Shown piece by piece: positions 10,535 through 21,200 of a stretch of DNA of 64,000 nucleotides (positions are counted from its first letter, which is position 1; the number at the start of each line of letters is the position of its first letter). The notes beneath the pieces are model-generated. The model was not told where the DNA came from. It was given only the letters and a program-made list of their open reading frames with translations, and ran no database searches. The position numbers and the translations under genes were made by a program. This DNA is from Nematostella vectensis. Taxonomy: Eukaryota; Cnidaria; Anthozoa; Actiniaria; Edwardsiidae. The stretch lies in assembly GCF_932526225.1 (NCBI RefSeq), contig NC_064039.1:13782139-13846138 (forward strand), read 5' to 3'.

Positions 10535-11505
10535 ATGAAAATATTCCATAAAATTAAAATGACATTTAATGAAGGATAAAGTTATTTTAGGAGGAAAGCA
10601 AAAATTATCTAAAGGAAGGACCAAAATAACAAAAAATAAGTAAGCACTAAAATACCAAAATAATTTTCATAGTTTTACATATCTTACACTACACATGGCT
10701 ACTGACATGTTTACCTCTAAAAAAGTTACCAAACCAAAAGCAGGAGGCTTAAGCTTTTCTAGTTGAGTTACTTAAGTATACAATATTTTTTTTTACGAAT
10801 ATTGATAAAAACTGCTCGATATTCTGATAATTTGTCTCAATTCACACATATGCTCTACTTTATTGAAATCTACATGGTGAAAAAATCATGCCATTTAATG
10901 AGAGAATCAAATTTTTTTTTTATAGTAAGAAAACAAAATTTGTCTTATGGCCGGACAAGTGTTGTGATGTAAGGTAGTCACTTCTTTGATATTCATTCAT
11001 AGCGAGACGATTTTCATCAATAAGCTTCAAAATACTTCCACTTCAAAATAGATAAGTAATAAAGGTTAATACGTCAAGTCCATTCATGAGTGTCTAGAGA
11101 ACATTTGATTACGTCTTAAAGTAAGCTGTATGTATCTAAAGCAGGCAATAGATAATCTAAATCTCGAGCCTCGCCACGTGTCATGAGTAAATAAAATGAA
11201 ATCAATCCAGCTTGAGATGATTTTGCACAATTACTTGGTAGATATTGAGACTATGGTAATGAAATCGCGAATCTGGCCTTCAACTGAACAAATAATAACA
11301 TGGATATGAGAGCTGGAATCTCAAAATCAAAGATGGCGGCCATGACACTGTTTTAAATTATGCAGAAGGGTCGATTATGGCGCAAAGGTTCTTGGGTTAT
11401 TGCACAACTTTGGTCATATCGCGAGCAGAAAATAAAAAAACCAGTTGCATTTTATAAAAGGCTACCACAGGTATCCCAGTAATTAGACGAGCAGAAAAAA
11501 ACAGT
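10535..11505. other. AT-rich intergenic sequence
   Basis: No gene is supported. The last part (about 11430-11516) contains two near copies of a segment with 'gttgcatttta' and 'caggtatcccagtaat'. The ribozyme element has inserted into the second of them. Confidence 0.45.
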
Positions 11506-11595
11506 TGCATTTTAAGAACTTTAGAAGCACACTAGCATACACACATTGGCACCAGTCGGTTTGCCTCAGTTAAACTTCATCGGCAAAAAAACTAT

Positions 11596-11650
11596 GGCTA
11601 TGCCATGCTGACGAGTCCTAATAAGGACGAAACAGCTGTCCATGGTTGCC
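11596..11650 (+). ncRNA. type I hammerhead ribozyme, copy 1
   Basis: The core CTGACGAG (11608-11615) is followed by helix II GTCCT/AGGAC with loop AATA, then GAAAC (11629-11633), a very short helix III (CAGC/TG region), and GTC at 11638-11640, the expected cleavage triplet. Helix I is CCATG just before the core paired with CATGG just after the cleavage site, extended by GGC/GCC across an internal loop. The very short helix III is typical of retroelement hammerheads, which often work as dimers. All core bases match the CUGANGA...GAAA consensus. Confidence 0.88.
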
Positions 11651-11949
11651 GAACTGCACGGGTAATAGACTGTGCTAGCGTCCCGTCTTGGCCCGACTGG
11701 TGCCAATGTGTGTATGCTAGTGTGCTTCTAAAGTTCACATTTATGTATACATACTCGCAAGGATAGTTTGGCTATCCGACGGAGTTTTAGACTAGCAAAG
11801 GTCGCATGCGTGATCCGCACAATTGGCATCACGCTAGCCCGGTCGCAGCTCTAGATCCCACATGGATCTAAGCTGTGGTTTAAAGCACTTCGTTCGAGTC
11901 GAAGTCGCCCTGCAGTTTATTTTGCCGATGAATTTAAGTGAGGCAAACC

Positions 11950-12004
11950 GGCTATGCCATGCTGACGAGTCCTTATAAGGACGAAACAGCTGTCCATGGT
12001 TGCC
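11950..12004 (+). ncRNA. type I hammerhead ribozyme, copy 2
   Basis: Same architecture as copy 1: CTGACGAG at 11962-11969, GAAAC at 11983-11987, cleavage triplet GTC at 11992-11994. It differs from copy 1 in the helix II loop region (TTATAA instead of TAATAA), leaving the catalytic core intact. Cleavage at both copies would release exactly 354 nt. Confidence 0.88.
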
Positions 12005-12102
12005 GAACTGCACGGGTAATAGACTGTGCTTAGCGTCCCGTCTTGGCCCGACTGGTGCCAATGTGTGTATGCTAGTGTGCTTCTAAAGTTTGCATTTTAA
12101 GA

Positions 12103-12709
12103 CTGGGCTACAACAGGTATCCCAGTAATGATTCGAAATATGCTTGTTTGCCTGGGTAATTTTCGTATACCGATACATTGGAGACGAGTGAGGTATACAA
12201 TGCACTTCCTTCTAACTTCAAAGCTAGAAGAAATTCAATTTTTATGATAAATGCCCGTTGACGCATTTATATTTTATTCATAACTTTTTTATTGGATCTG
12301 CGTTTAGATAGAAAAATGACTTATATTTTGGACACGGGAAATGTAAGAAATATTGTGTACTTTTTTGCAAAATGTTTTTTTATATTATCATTATTACCAT
12401 TGTTATTATTGGTGAAAACTATACCCATGGTATTTCCCCCGATAACATTGTTAGGAGATCGCGAATTATTAGCAGTCTTTACAAAAGAGGTGCGGTTATA
12501 GGAAGAAATAGCAAATAAAAAAAGCGTACCCTGCCGTATCGTTGCCGAAAAAGTTTGATAAATGACAATATAATCGACATTTTGTGGCCTAGCATGGCGC
12601 TAAAATAGAATATCAAAACAATACTTCGGGGAAAAAATAAATTTTTAACGGTTTTTAAGTTATTTCAATTAATAATTTATCACTATTCATTTTATTCACT
12701 AAAGTCAAT
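12103..12709. other. upstream region of gene B
   Basis: AT-rich and without supported genes. The last 50 bases form the likely 5' UTR of gene B. No TATA box at a convincing distance is seen. Confidence 0.4.
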
Positions 12710-15700
12710 ATGCGTTTTTATCTTTTACTGTGTGCGTTAGCTTCGATCATTTTATTCGTCAATTGCCAAGCATTACACAGAAACACAAATGTCTTTTCAT
12801 TTTCGAACTTTGTAGAACACAGATCTTCTTATCTAAATGTCACCGCAATCGTCAAAAGTTTTGAGAGCAACCCTGTTTTGTGTTGGCTGAAGTGCTTGGA
12901 CGTGCTGTCGTGTTTCTCTGTGAACGTGGCGTCGAGCAAAAACTCCGAGTCCAAGTTCTGGTGTGAGCTTCTCGTCACCGATAAGTACAACGCCTCGGAC
13001 AAGTTCCTGTCGAACAGCTCATCCAACCACTACAGTATCAGCGTAAGTAGTGTATTTAACACTTTATTGTCACCAGAGTTCTCTTGAAATTTTTCCTAAA
13101 AGTTGATGGCATTACCAATGCATGGCATAGAGAAGTAATAATATGATAATAATGACGATAATAATAAAAATGGGATTTATAATATTTTGGTTTGATAGAG
13201 ATTTTACCTCTGTGCGTCACACTTCGACTTCGATTAAAACAGGAGCCTATCAGTAGGTGGTTGACATAACGACAAAATTCTACAAAATTACAGCTCTTAT
13301 CAAATCAAACCACAGACGACGTCTGTCTAGAGTGAGAAATTATTATAGGGGAGTGTCCAGGCCAGTAAATACGATGCATATCAATATTTGAGTGACCTTC
13401 AAACCCGCTCGGTCAATCTCTGTGAGGCCTGGGTCTAAGGGCTTTTCAAGATTAGTGAGATACAAATTTGACCAAGCTGTCAGGTTTTTTGACAAATTCT
13501 TGCCGCGAGTCTCAAATTGACAGGAATCAGCATTTTTCACCATATTTTCTGTAGATCGCCGGGGAGCGGGAAAACTTTAGCTTTTCTAAATATGGGCATC
13601 AATGACCATATAAGGCAATGCAAACGAAGGACACTATCCTTAAGGAATATGTTTGATATGTACTTCCGTATCTCTCGTTCTAATATATAGATTAAGGCAT
13701 TCACTAAAAGCGAGGCGCCAAACAAAATCTTTGCTTATTTTCGCTCAATAGGTAATTAAGAAGGGCGGGGTCCCTAAGAGCGGCGCGTAGGGGGCTACAG
13801 GTTCCCTAGCTCGTTGGATTAGCTACATGCCACGACACCGCGGTAACAACCAGGCGAGAGAACTCCCATAGAAGGCTGCGTGGCCAATTGAAGAAGTACA
13901 AGTAGTAGAAACGTTGAAAACAGCACTTGATACATTTTCTGCCGACGAGAACTTAGATTTAGCGACGTGCTTTGGATGCACAACAGCGCTTTCAGCGGGT
14001 CTCAGCCGCTTCACTCGTGGTTTCGTTGCCGTGAACAGTTCATTTATCTCGTGTTTTACACTCTAAACATGTTTCAATGCTCTATCTAGTTTCGCAAGTC
14101 TCTTGTAGCACTTTGTACAGATAAAGAGACTGGAATTTTCCTTTTCTGAGATCCTCTTCCGTCGAACATTTTATCAGTGCGACTAGATCTAGAGAGCTTT
14201 TCCCAAAAACATTTACTTTACCAGCAGACACTGTCGTTAAACTGCTACAAATGAAGCATTTACAGTCTGCCTCGACAATTTTCTTTGGAGTTTCTGCCAT
14301 TTATATTTATAGGATATTTTATTGCAACATTTGAAAAGGGAAAATCGAAACACTTTCGAAGGTTTTGTTTTGGCGGGAACACAGTGTGCGGCATTCTAAC
14401 ATGGGTTTTGATTGGTTGTTCGCAATGGCTAATGACAATGGCTAATTCGTTTTGCCGCTTTGTGGAGCAGGCGCTCGTGGGGCCTAGGGAATCGTGGTCC
14501 CAAAGAGCGGCGCGTAGGAGGCTAATTGAGAAATAACAAATATTATTATTTTATTTCTGTTTTTGAAGGCGTTAACGATTTAACAGATCACATTATAAAC
14601 CCCCTTCCCTCCACCCTTGGCGTCTATATCACACATAGCAAGTTTAGTTGTCATACAATGTATATTTCATTGTTTTTGACAGCGTCAGGGTAGTTTTACC
14701 TTGAGTGACGTCAACCATGACGTCACGTGATCATCTTATTGCACTGCAGTTGAAACATACATGACACCTACTAAGTTTGGTTGTCGTACGATGTTTTTTT
14801 TGGTGAAATATATATATTCTTATGCTAATGACGTCAGCATATTTTGTGTTTTAGGTGCCGTCATTGATGACGTCAAAAAACACGCGACCATATTGTTGCA
14901 CCCCCCCTTGACACATGTTGTCATACGATATTTACTACCATATTTTACTTGTATACCGCTTTTTCTTAGGTGTTGGGCTCCGCTTTAATCGCTCTTTTTT
15001 TAGCATCCGTGTCAGACCATGTCCTGCGCAGGCCCATAGCAAAGATTTTGAGGGGGGTGGGGTTCGTTTACCCGTTTAGCGGACCACTTTCTCCTAAGCC
15101 TCCAGCTGGACGATTTTATACGTTCGTGTGAGCGAATTTAATCGTCAGTATTGGTCGAATCAGACGTCTAGAAATCGGTGGTGAGAACGGCAGCAGAGAC
15201 ATTATTAGCCGGCGATTGAAATTCAAAATCGCCCCCCCAAAATAGCCTTGTGTGTCGTAGGCTTTAGGTAGTTCGTTCAGCTCGCAGTACCCAATTTTCC
15301 TTTATTAGAGCGAACTTTCCAAGTCGAGTGGGGGAGCTCTTTCGAATCCCCGAATCCTCCCTGACTACGGGCCTTCTTGCATGAATGGAGACACTTGCAA
15401 AAATCAGTAAATACGATTTACTTTGTATCTCCAAGAGCATACTCTCTAAGTATCTCTTATTCTCTTGCTCTTTTTTGCTCTTTTTAGCATCCTTGTCAGG
15501 CTTCGCCTTGTATGAATGGAGGCACGTGTCAAGCTAACTATCAAGACGACACTTTCACGTGCTTGTGCCGACCAAACTACTTTGGACTTTGCTGCCAAAA
15601 GGGTGAGTTTGAATAAGTTTTGATTCTGCTAATTGATGCTAAAATATAGAAAATGCAGTCAAAAAGTCACATGTGGGCAAGGCGAGTGGCTAGGGGGTTG

Positions 15701-17714
15701 AGTAGGGGCGAAAAAGTGGCAATATATATGACTATGCACCCCTCTTCAGAGAATCCATCCTGGGTACACTCCACCTGGATCTATCTAACGACAACGGCGA
15801 AGTGAAATGTATTATATCTGACGGTTTTCCTTCTAACAAAAACGGGCCGGGGTCTCAAATAATCCTGTAACATTCGGAAGGAAATGCTCATACGAAGTCA
15901 GTATTCGCTTGCTCTTGTTTAACATTTAGTACAAATAATCAACTGATTGCTCGTGATGTTTTGCTGGTGATTGTAAGCCAAATTCTCGTAAATGCGGCTA
16001 CCCTCATTGCAAGGGTTAAGTGTGGTGTCAATCGCTACCCTTAAAATTTTTTTAAAAAATCAGTAGAATTATTTCAAATACATATTGATATTTTAATTCA
16101 ACTAATATTGCTTCTCTTTGGAGGTCCCTCGCGGGCGCTTGGGATGCTAAGTAGAGAGATTCGTGATGACCAGGTCAGCGCCTCGAGTTCGTATGACTAT
16201 CGCCATGGTCCTCACTTTGGCCGTCTCCACGAAACTCCTGCAGTCGGCAGCTTTGGATGCTGGTCAGCAGCAAGGAATGAAGTTGACCAGTACTTACAGG
16301 TATTGTACTACTGGTTGCCTTCTCATCCCCCCTCCATATCAGAGAATCTATAAGAAAAGAGGGGGGGTCACTGTGGCATGGCAATTATGTCCAATACTTA
16401 ATAAATATAAAACGAAGACAGTCTGAAAAAAAAATAGAGGCATCTTGGGATTCCAGGTTAGAATGTTACTCTTCTTGACATGATGATTGTTAGCGGGTAA
16501 AGGAAATCTTAGGTAATGTTATCTTTACGAAAAGTAAAGTAGATATACTAGCTGTGATATTATCTCTGCGATTTGCGTGCTCTCCGTTTACTTAACAAAA
16601 GCGTGACAGCGCTGCGTTACATGTAACGCCACAATGCTGGTATGGGCTTTTAGATCGATCTGTTGGCCAAGACCTTGATTACTGCGGTGGCTACCCAAGG
16701 TCGCCCAGGTGCATCATGGGGACAGTGGGTCACATCATACAGCTTGAGGTACAGCAAGGATGGGCTCAATTGGAACGACTACCCCAACGGAGGCGTGGCC
16801 AAGGTGAGGCAAGCATATATCAAGCACATATTTGTTGGCGATGTTATCGATGAGAGAAATATGTTGACCGTTCTCAGACATTTTCCACTTCCACTTTTTA
16901 ACATAACTAAAGGAGTGATGTCATGGGAGGGTTTTTTGAAGTCAAGAGTTTAAACCACAAATTTTATTTATTATTAATGAGAAATGCAAGGAAAATTTGG
17001 ACAGTTTTTAGAGAATTCTCGCCGTGAGCAGCGTTTTCTAACATTTTTAAAATTAAAATATAGGAAGAGACAATGTCACCATAAAATACCAGGAATTATA
17101 AGATGTTTTAAAAACTCATCATTGGGAATCATTCCCTTTAAAAAGTTAGAGACAATGATAGACAAAGTGGAAAATTGGGAATGAACCAGATGTTCTGCCT
17201 GTCGAGGTCTTGACACTGCTTCTTTAACTAAACTGCCCATGTAATTTCAATAAACAATAAGCAATTTGTAAAATATTTAGATTCATCTTTAGTACTGATC
17301 AAGATTAGAACCAAAGCATAAATGGTTCTGACAAAGGCGTCTACAAAATCCGAGGAGCTTACTAGCTGTTTGTTCAAACCAATTTTGTAATGGAATCAGC
17401 CATAACACACACGCAAGCATCTTTAAATGAACTGCTGGGGCTATGTAACTTTTTGACAATGGTCAGTCGCAGTAACTGTGTTTATACACAAAGGAGTACA
17501 AGAAAATTAGACCGATGCTCTAAAATGTCTACCTACACAAGCTTTCAAAGCTAATAATCCTAAATCGTTTCAGATTTTTCCTGCAAATACGGATACCACG
17601 TCTGTAGTGTCGCATTCCCTTGTTGAACCAATCGATGCACGATTCCTCCGGTTCATGGCAAAATCTTGGAGAAACCATGTCTCCATGAGGGTAGAGATGT
17701 ATGGCTGTAGGTAG
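12710..17714 (+). CDS. secreted PAN-EGF-discoidin protein (gene B)
   Basis: Five exons: 12710-13042, 15488-15602, 16124-16299, 16654-16803, 17574-17714 (TAG). Total 304 residues, with all phases closing. Residues 1-19 are a signal peptide ([19 protein letters not shown]). Residues ~20-111 form a PAN/Apple-like domain ([16 protein letters not shown], several N-glycosylation sites). Residues ~112-149 are an EGF module ([19 protein letters not shown]; seven cysteines, one more than usual). Residues ~150-303 are an F5/8C (discoidin) domain, from [13 protein letters not shown] through [19 protein letters not shown] and RFLRF to VEMYGC. The usual Cys before LGM is replaced, so the discoidin disulphide may use the extra EGF cysteine (inference). 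Likely extracellular adhesion or lectin-like recognition. The stop codon lies at the edge of a 20-bp minisatellite. Confidence 0.9.
13770..14525. mobile_element. possible mobile fragment in gene B intron 1
   Basis: The stretch is bounded by direct copies of 'gagcggcgcgtagg' (about 13779 and 14506) with adjoining 'tccctag'/'cctaggga' motifs. It contains a broken minus-strand ORF set (see 13820-14300). Ends and target duplication could not be fixed, so the mobile nature is inferred. Confidence 0.35.
13820..14300 (-). pseudogene. broken zinc-finger-like ORF, transposon-associated type
   Basis: Minus-strand reading starts [20 protein letters not shown] (14300 leftward) and continues [19 protein letters not shown] one-base shift then gives [19 protein letters not shown], followed by a stop, and the frame continues as [20 protein letters not shown] to about 13823. 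The paired C-x2-C motifs (CFIC ... CTKC) resemble treble-clef or ZAD-like N-terminal fingers found in transposon-derived cnidarian proteins. It carries at least one frameshift and one stop, so it is a relic. Family assignment is tentative. Confidence 0.45.
14700..14880. promoter_or_regulatory. cluster of four CRE palindromes in intron 1 of gene B
   Basis: Four perfect TGACGTCA motifs start at 14706, 14718, 14829 and 14868. They lie in a loosely repeated stretch (about 14630-14940) whose units share 'gttgtcatacaatgt'-like and 'gaccatattgttgca'-like blocks. TGACGTCA is the CREB/ATF site. The cluster may be an intronic enhancer or simply reflect the tandem structure. Confidence 0.4.
15005..15405 (+). 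pseudogene. remnants of a duplicated EGF exon
   Basis: At 15003-15040 an acceptor-like 'tttttttag' is followed by HPCQTMSC-type codons, then a stop. At 15366-15405, [12 protein letters not shown] is readable, then a stop. The functional exon at 15488 starts [14 protein letters not shown]. The two fragments look like the split 5' and 3' parts of one older EGF exon copy, separated by about 330 bp of unrelated sequence. Confidence 0.5.
16804..17573. other. intron 4 of gene B
   Basis: AT-rich intron between the last two discoidin exons. No repeat or ORF is supported. Confidence 0.5.
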
Positions 17715-17925
17715 TATACGGCTGCTGTAGGTGGAAGATGGCTGCTGTAGGTAGTAGATGGCTGCTGTAGGTAGTAGATGGCTGCTGTAGGTAGTAGATG
17801 GCTGCTGTAGGTAGTAGATGGCTGCTGTAGGTAGTAGATGGCTGCTGTAGGTAGTAGATGGCTGCTGTAGGTAGGAGATGGCTGCTGTAGGTAGAAGATG
17901 GCTGCTGTAGGTAGTAGGTGACCGC
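17697..17925 (+). repeat. 20-bp minisatellite starting in the last codons of gene B
   Basis: About eleven units of 'atggctgctgtaggtagtag' type follow immediately. The first, imperfect unit is the coding end itself (ATGTATGGCTGTAGGTAG, that is M-Y-G-C-R-stop), so the array looks seeded by the C-terminal codons and stop. It lies in the 3' UTR. A polyadenylation signal (AATAAA, about 18235) follows. Confidence 0.85.
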
Positions 17926-18264
17926 TCGAATCATATCTCATACGCTAAGGAAAAAGCAATTGACATCTCTCAGGGAAAAAAAGGAGGACCTAGAAAACTC
18001 AAGAGCCACACGAATGACAATCACTAGCTAAAGTGGGGTACCACTTCTAAATGATTAGGCAAAGAGAAGCTGCAATTCAACGATTTTGCTTAGCGAGAGA
18101 AAGCACTCGCAAACGCGCCACTTTGGAGCTCTCCACAGAGACAAAAAGTATTTCTAACTTACAGCTGAAAGCATCAGAACTTTGTTACTGAACTTCTTGG
18201 TTTTCAAACAAATCACAGTTAATATTCAGGCGAAAAATAAATAAAGCACAATGTTGACAGGATC

Positions 18265-21200
18265 TCATTTAGGGCGTGTGTTTCTCTGACTAAGGTTATA
18301 CGGCGTGTGTTCCTTATACTGGGGTTATAGGCCGTGTGCCCCTCTGACTGAGGTTATAGGGTGTGTGTTCCTTTGACTGGGGCTATATGGTGTGTGTTCC
18401 TATGACTGGGGTTATAGGGCGTGTGTTACTCTGACTGGGGATATGGGGCGTGTGTCCCTCTGACTGATGCTATAGGGCGTGTGTCCCTCTGACTGGGGTT
18501 ATAGGGTGTGTGTTCCTCTGACTGAGGTTATAGGGTGTGTGTCCCTCTGACTGGGGTTATAGGACGTGTGTTCCTCTGATTTGGGCTATAGCGCGTGTGT
18601 TCCTCTAACTGAGGTTATAGGGCGTGTGTTCCTTTGACTGGGGCTACATGGCGTGTGTTCCTTTGACTGGGGTTATCGGGCGTGTGTTCCTCTGACAGGG
18701 GCTATAGGACGTGTGTTCCTATGACTGGGGCTATAGGGCGTGTGTTCCTTTGACTGGGGCTATAGGACGTGTGTTCCTACGACTGGGGCTATAGGGCGTG
18801 TGTTCCAATCACTGGGGCTATAGGGCGTGTGTTCCTATGACTGGGGTTTTAGCGCGTGTGTTCCTTTGACTGGGGCTATAGGACGTGTGTTCCTGTAACA
18901 AGGGCTATAGGACGTGTGTTCCTATGACTGGGGCTATAGGGCGTGTGTTCCTTTGACTGGGGCTATAGGACGTGTGTTCCTATGACTGGGGCTTTAGGGC
19001 GTGTGTTTCAATCACTGGGGCTATAGGGCGTGTGTTCCTCTGACTGGGGCTATATGGCGTGTGTTCCTATGACTGGGGCTATAGGACGTGTGTTCCTATG
19101 ACTGGGACTATAGGACGTGTGTTCCTATGACTAGGGCTATAGGGCGTGTGTTCCTATAACTGGGGCTAAAGGGTGTGTGTTCCTCTGACTTGGGCTACAT
19201 GCATGTGCTCCTCTGACTGGGGCTATAGGACGTGTGTTCCTACGACTGGGGCTATAGGGCGTGTGTCCCTATGACTGGGGCTATAGGACGTGTGTTCCTA
19301 TGACTGGGGCTATAGGACGTGTGTTCCTATGACTGGGGCTATAGGGCGTGTGTTCCTATGACTGGGGCTATAGGGCGTGTGTTCCTATGACTGGGGCTAT
19401 AGGGCGTGTGTTCCTATGACTGGGGCTATAGGACGTGTGTTCCTATGACTGGGGCTATAGGGCGTGTGTTCCTATGACTGGGGCTATAGGGCGTGTGTTC
19501 CTATGACTGGGGCTATAGGGCGTGTGTTCCTATGACTGGGGCTATAGGACGTGTGTTCCTATGACTGGGGCTATAGGGCGTGTGTTCCTATGACTGGGGC
19601 TATAGGGCGTGTGTTCCTATGACTGGGGCTATAGGGCGTGTGTTCCTATGACTGGGGCTATAGGACGTGTGTTCCTATGACTGGGGCTATAGGGCGTGTG
19701 TTCCTATGACTGGGGCTATAGGACGTGTGTTCCTATGACTGGGGCTATAGGACGTGTGTTCCTATGACTGGGGCTATAGGGCGTGTGTTCCTTTGACTGG
19801 GGCTATAGGACGTGTGTTCCTACGACTGGGGCTATAGGGCGTGTGTTCCAATCACTGGGGCTAAAGGGCGTGTGTTCCTATGACTGGGGTTTTAGCGCGT
19901 GTGTTCCTTTGACTGGGGCTATAGGACGTGTGTTCCTGTAACAAGGGCTATAGGACGTGTGTTCCTATTACTGGGGCTATAGGGCGTGTGTTCCTTTGAC
20001 TGGGGCTATAGGACGTGTGTTCCTATGACTGGGGCTTTAGGGCGTGTGTTTCAATCACTGGGGCTATAGGGCGTGTGTTCCTCTGACTGGGGCTATATGG
20101 CGTGTGTTCCTATGACTGGGGCTATAGGACGTGTGTTCCTTTGACTAGGGCTATAGGGCGTGTGTTCCTATAACTGGGGCTAAAGGGTGTGTGTTCCTCT
20201 GACTTGGGCTACATGCATGTGTTCCTCTGACTGGGGCTATAGGACGTGTGTTCCTACGACTGAGGCTATAGGGCGTGTGTCCCTATGACTGGGGCTATAG
20301 GACGTGTGTTCCTATGACTGGGGCTATAGGACGTGTGTTCCTATGACTGGGGCTATAGGGCGTGTGTTCCTATGACTGGGGCTATAGGGCGTGTGTTCCT
20401 ATGACTGGGGCTATAGGGCGTGTGTTCCTATGACTGGGGCTATAGGACGTGTGTTCCTATGACTGGGGCTATAGGGCGTGTGTTCCTATGACTGGGGCTA
20501 TAGGACGTGTGTTCCTTTGACTAGGGCTATAGGGCGTGTGTTCCTATGACTGGGGCTATAGGGCGTGTGTTCCTATGACTGGGGCTATAGGGCGTGTGTT
20601 CCTATGACTGGGGCTATAGGACGTGTGTTCCTATGACTGGGGCTATAGGGCGTGTGTTCCTATGACTGGGGCTATAGGACGTGTGTTCCTATGACTGGGG
20701 CTATAGGACGTGTGTGCCTTTGACTAGGGCTATAGGGCGTGTGTTCCTCCGACTGTGGCTTTAGGGCGTGTGTTCCTTTGACTGGGGTTATCGGGCGTGT
20801 GTTCCTCTGATATGGGCTATAGGACGTGTGTTCTTATGACTGGGGCTATAGGACGTGTGTGCCTTTGACTAGGGCTATAGGGCGTGTGTTCCTCTGACTG
20901 TGGCTATAGGGCGTGTTCCTTTGACTGGGGCTATAGGCCGTGTGTTCCTTTGACTAGGGCTATAGGCCGTGTGTTCCTTTGACTGGGGCTATACGGCGTG
21001 GGTTCCTATGACTGGTGTTATCGGGCGTGTGTTCCTCTGATATGGGCTATAGGACGTGTGTTCCTATGACTGGGGCTATAGGACGTGTGTGCCTTTGACT
21101 AGGGCTATAGGGCGTGTGTTCCTCTGACTGGGGCTATAGGACGTGTGTTCCTCTGACTGGGGCTATAGGACGTGTGTTCCTTTGACTGGGGCTATAGGGC

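Larger units (their letters stand above)
11517..12090 (+). mobile_element. hammerhead-ribozyme retroelement (retrozyme / Penelope-like non-autonomous)
   Basis: This 574-bp insertion is flanked by an 11-bp target duplication, TGCATTTTAAG (11506-11516 and 12091-12101). The two ends are perfect 43-bp inverted repeats (11517-11559 against 12048-12090). Inside are two direct copies of a ~139-bp module (11596-11735 and 11950-12090), each with a type I hammerhead ribozyme, 354 bp apart. No ORF is present. Paired ribozyme-bearing direct repeats with one inverted terminal fragment recall pseudo-LTRs of Penelope-like elements and metazoan retrozymes. Self-cleavage at both sites would release a 354-nt unit that could circularise. 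Identification is by motif and layout; mobility is inferred from the target duplication. Confidence 0.85.
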
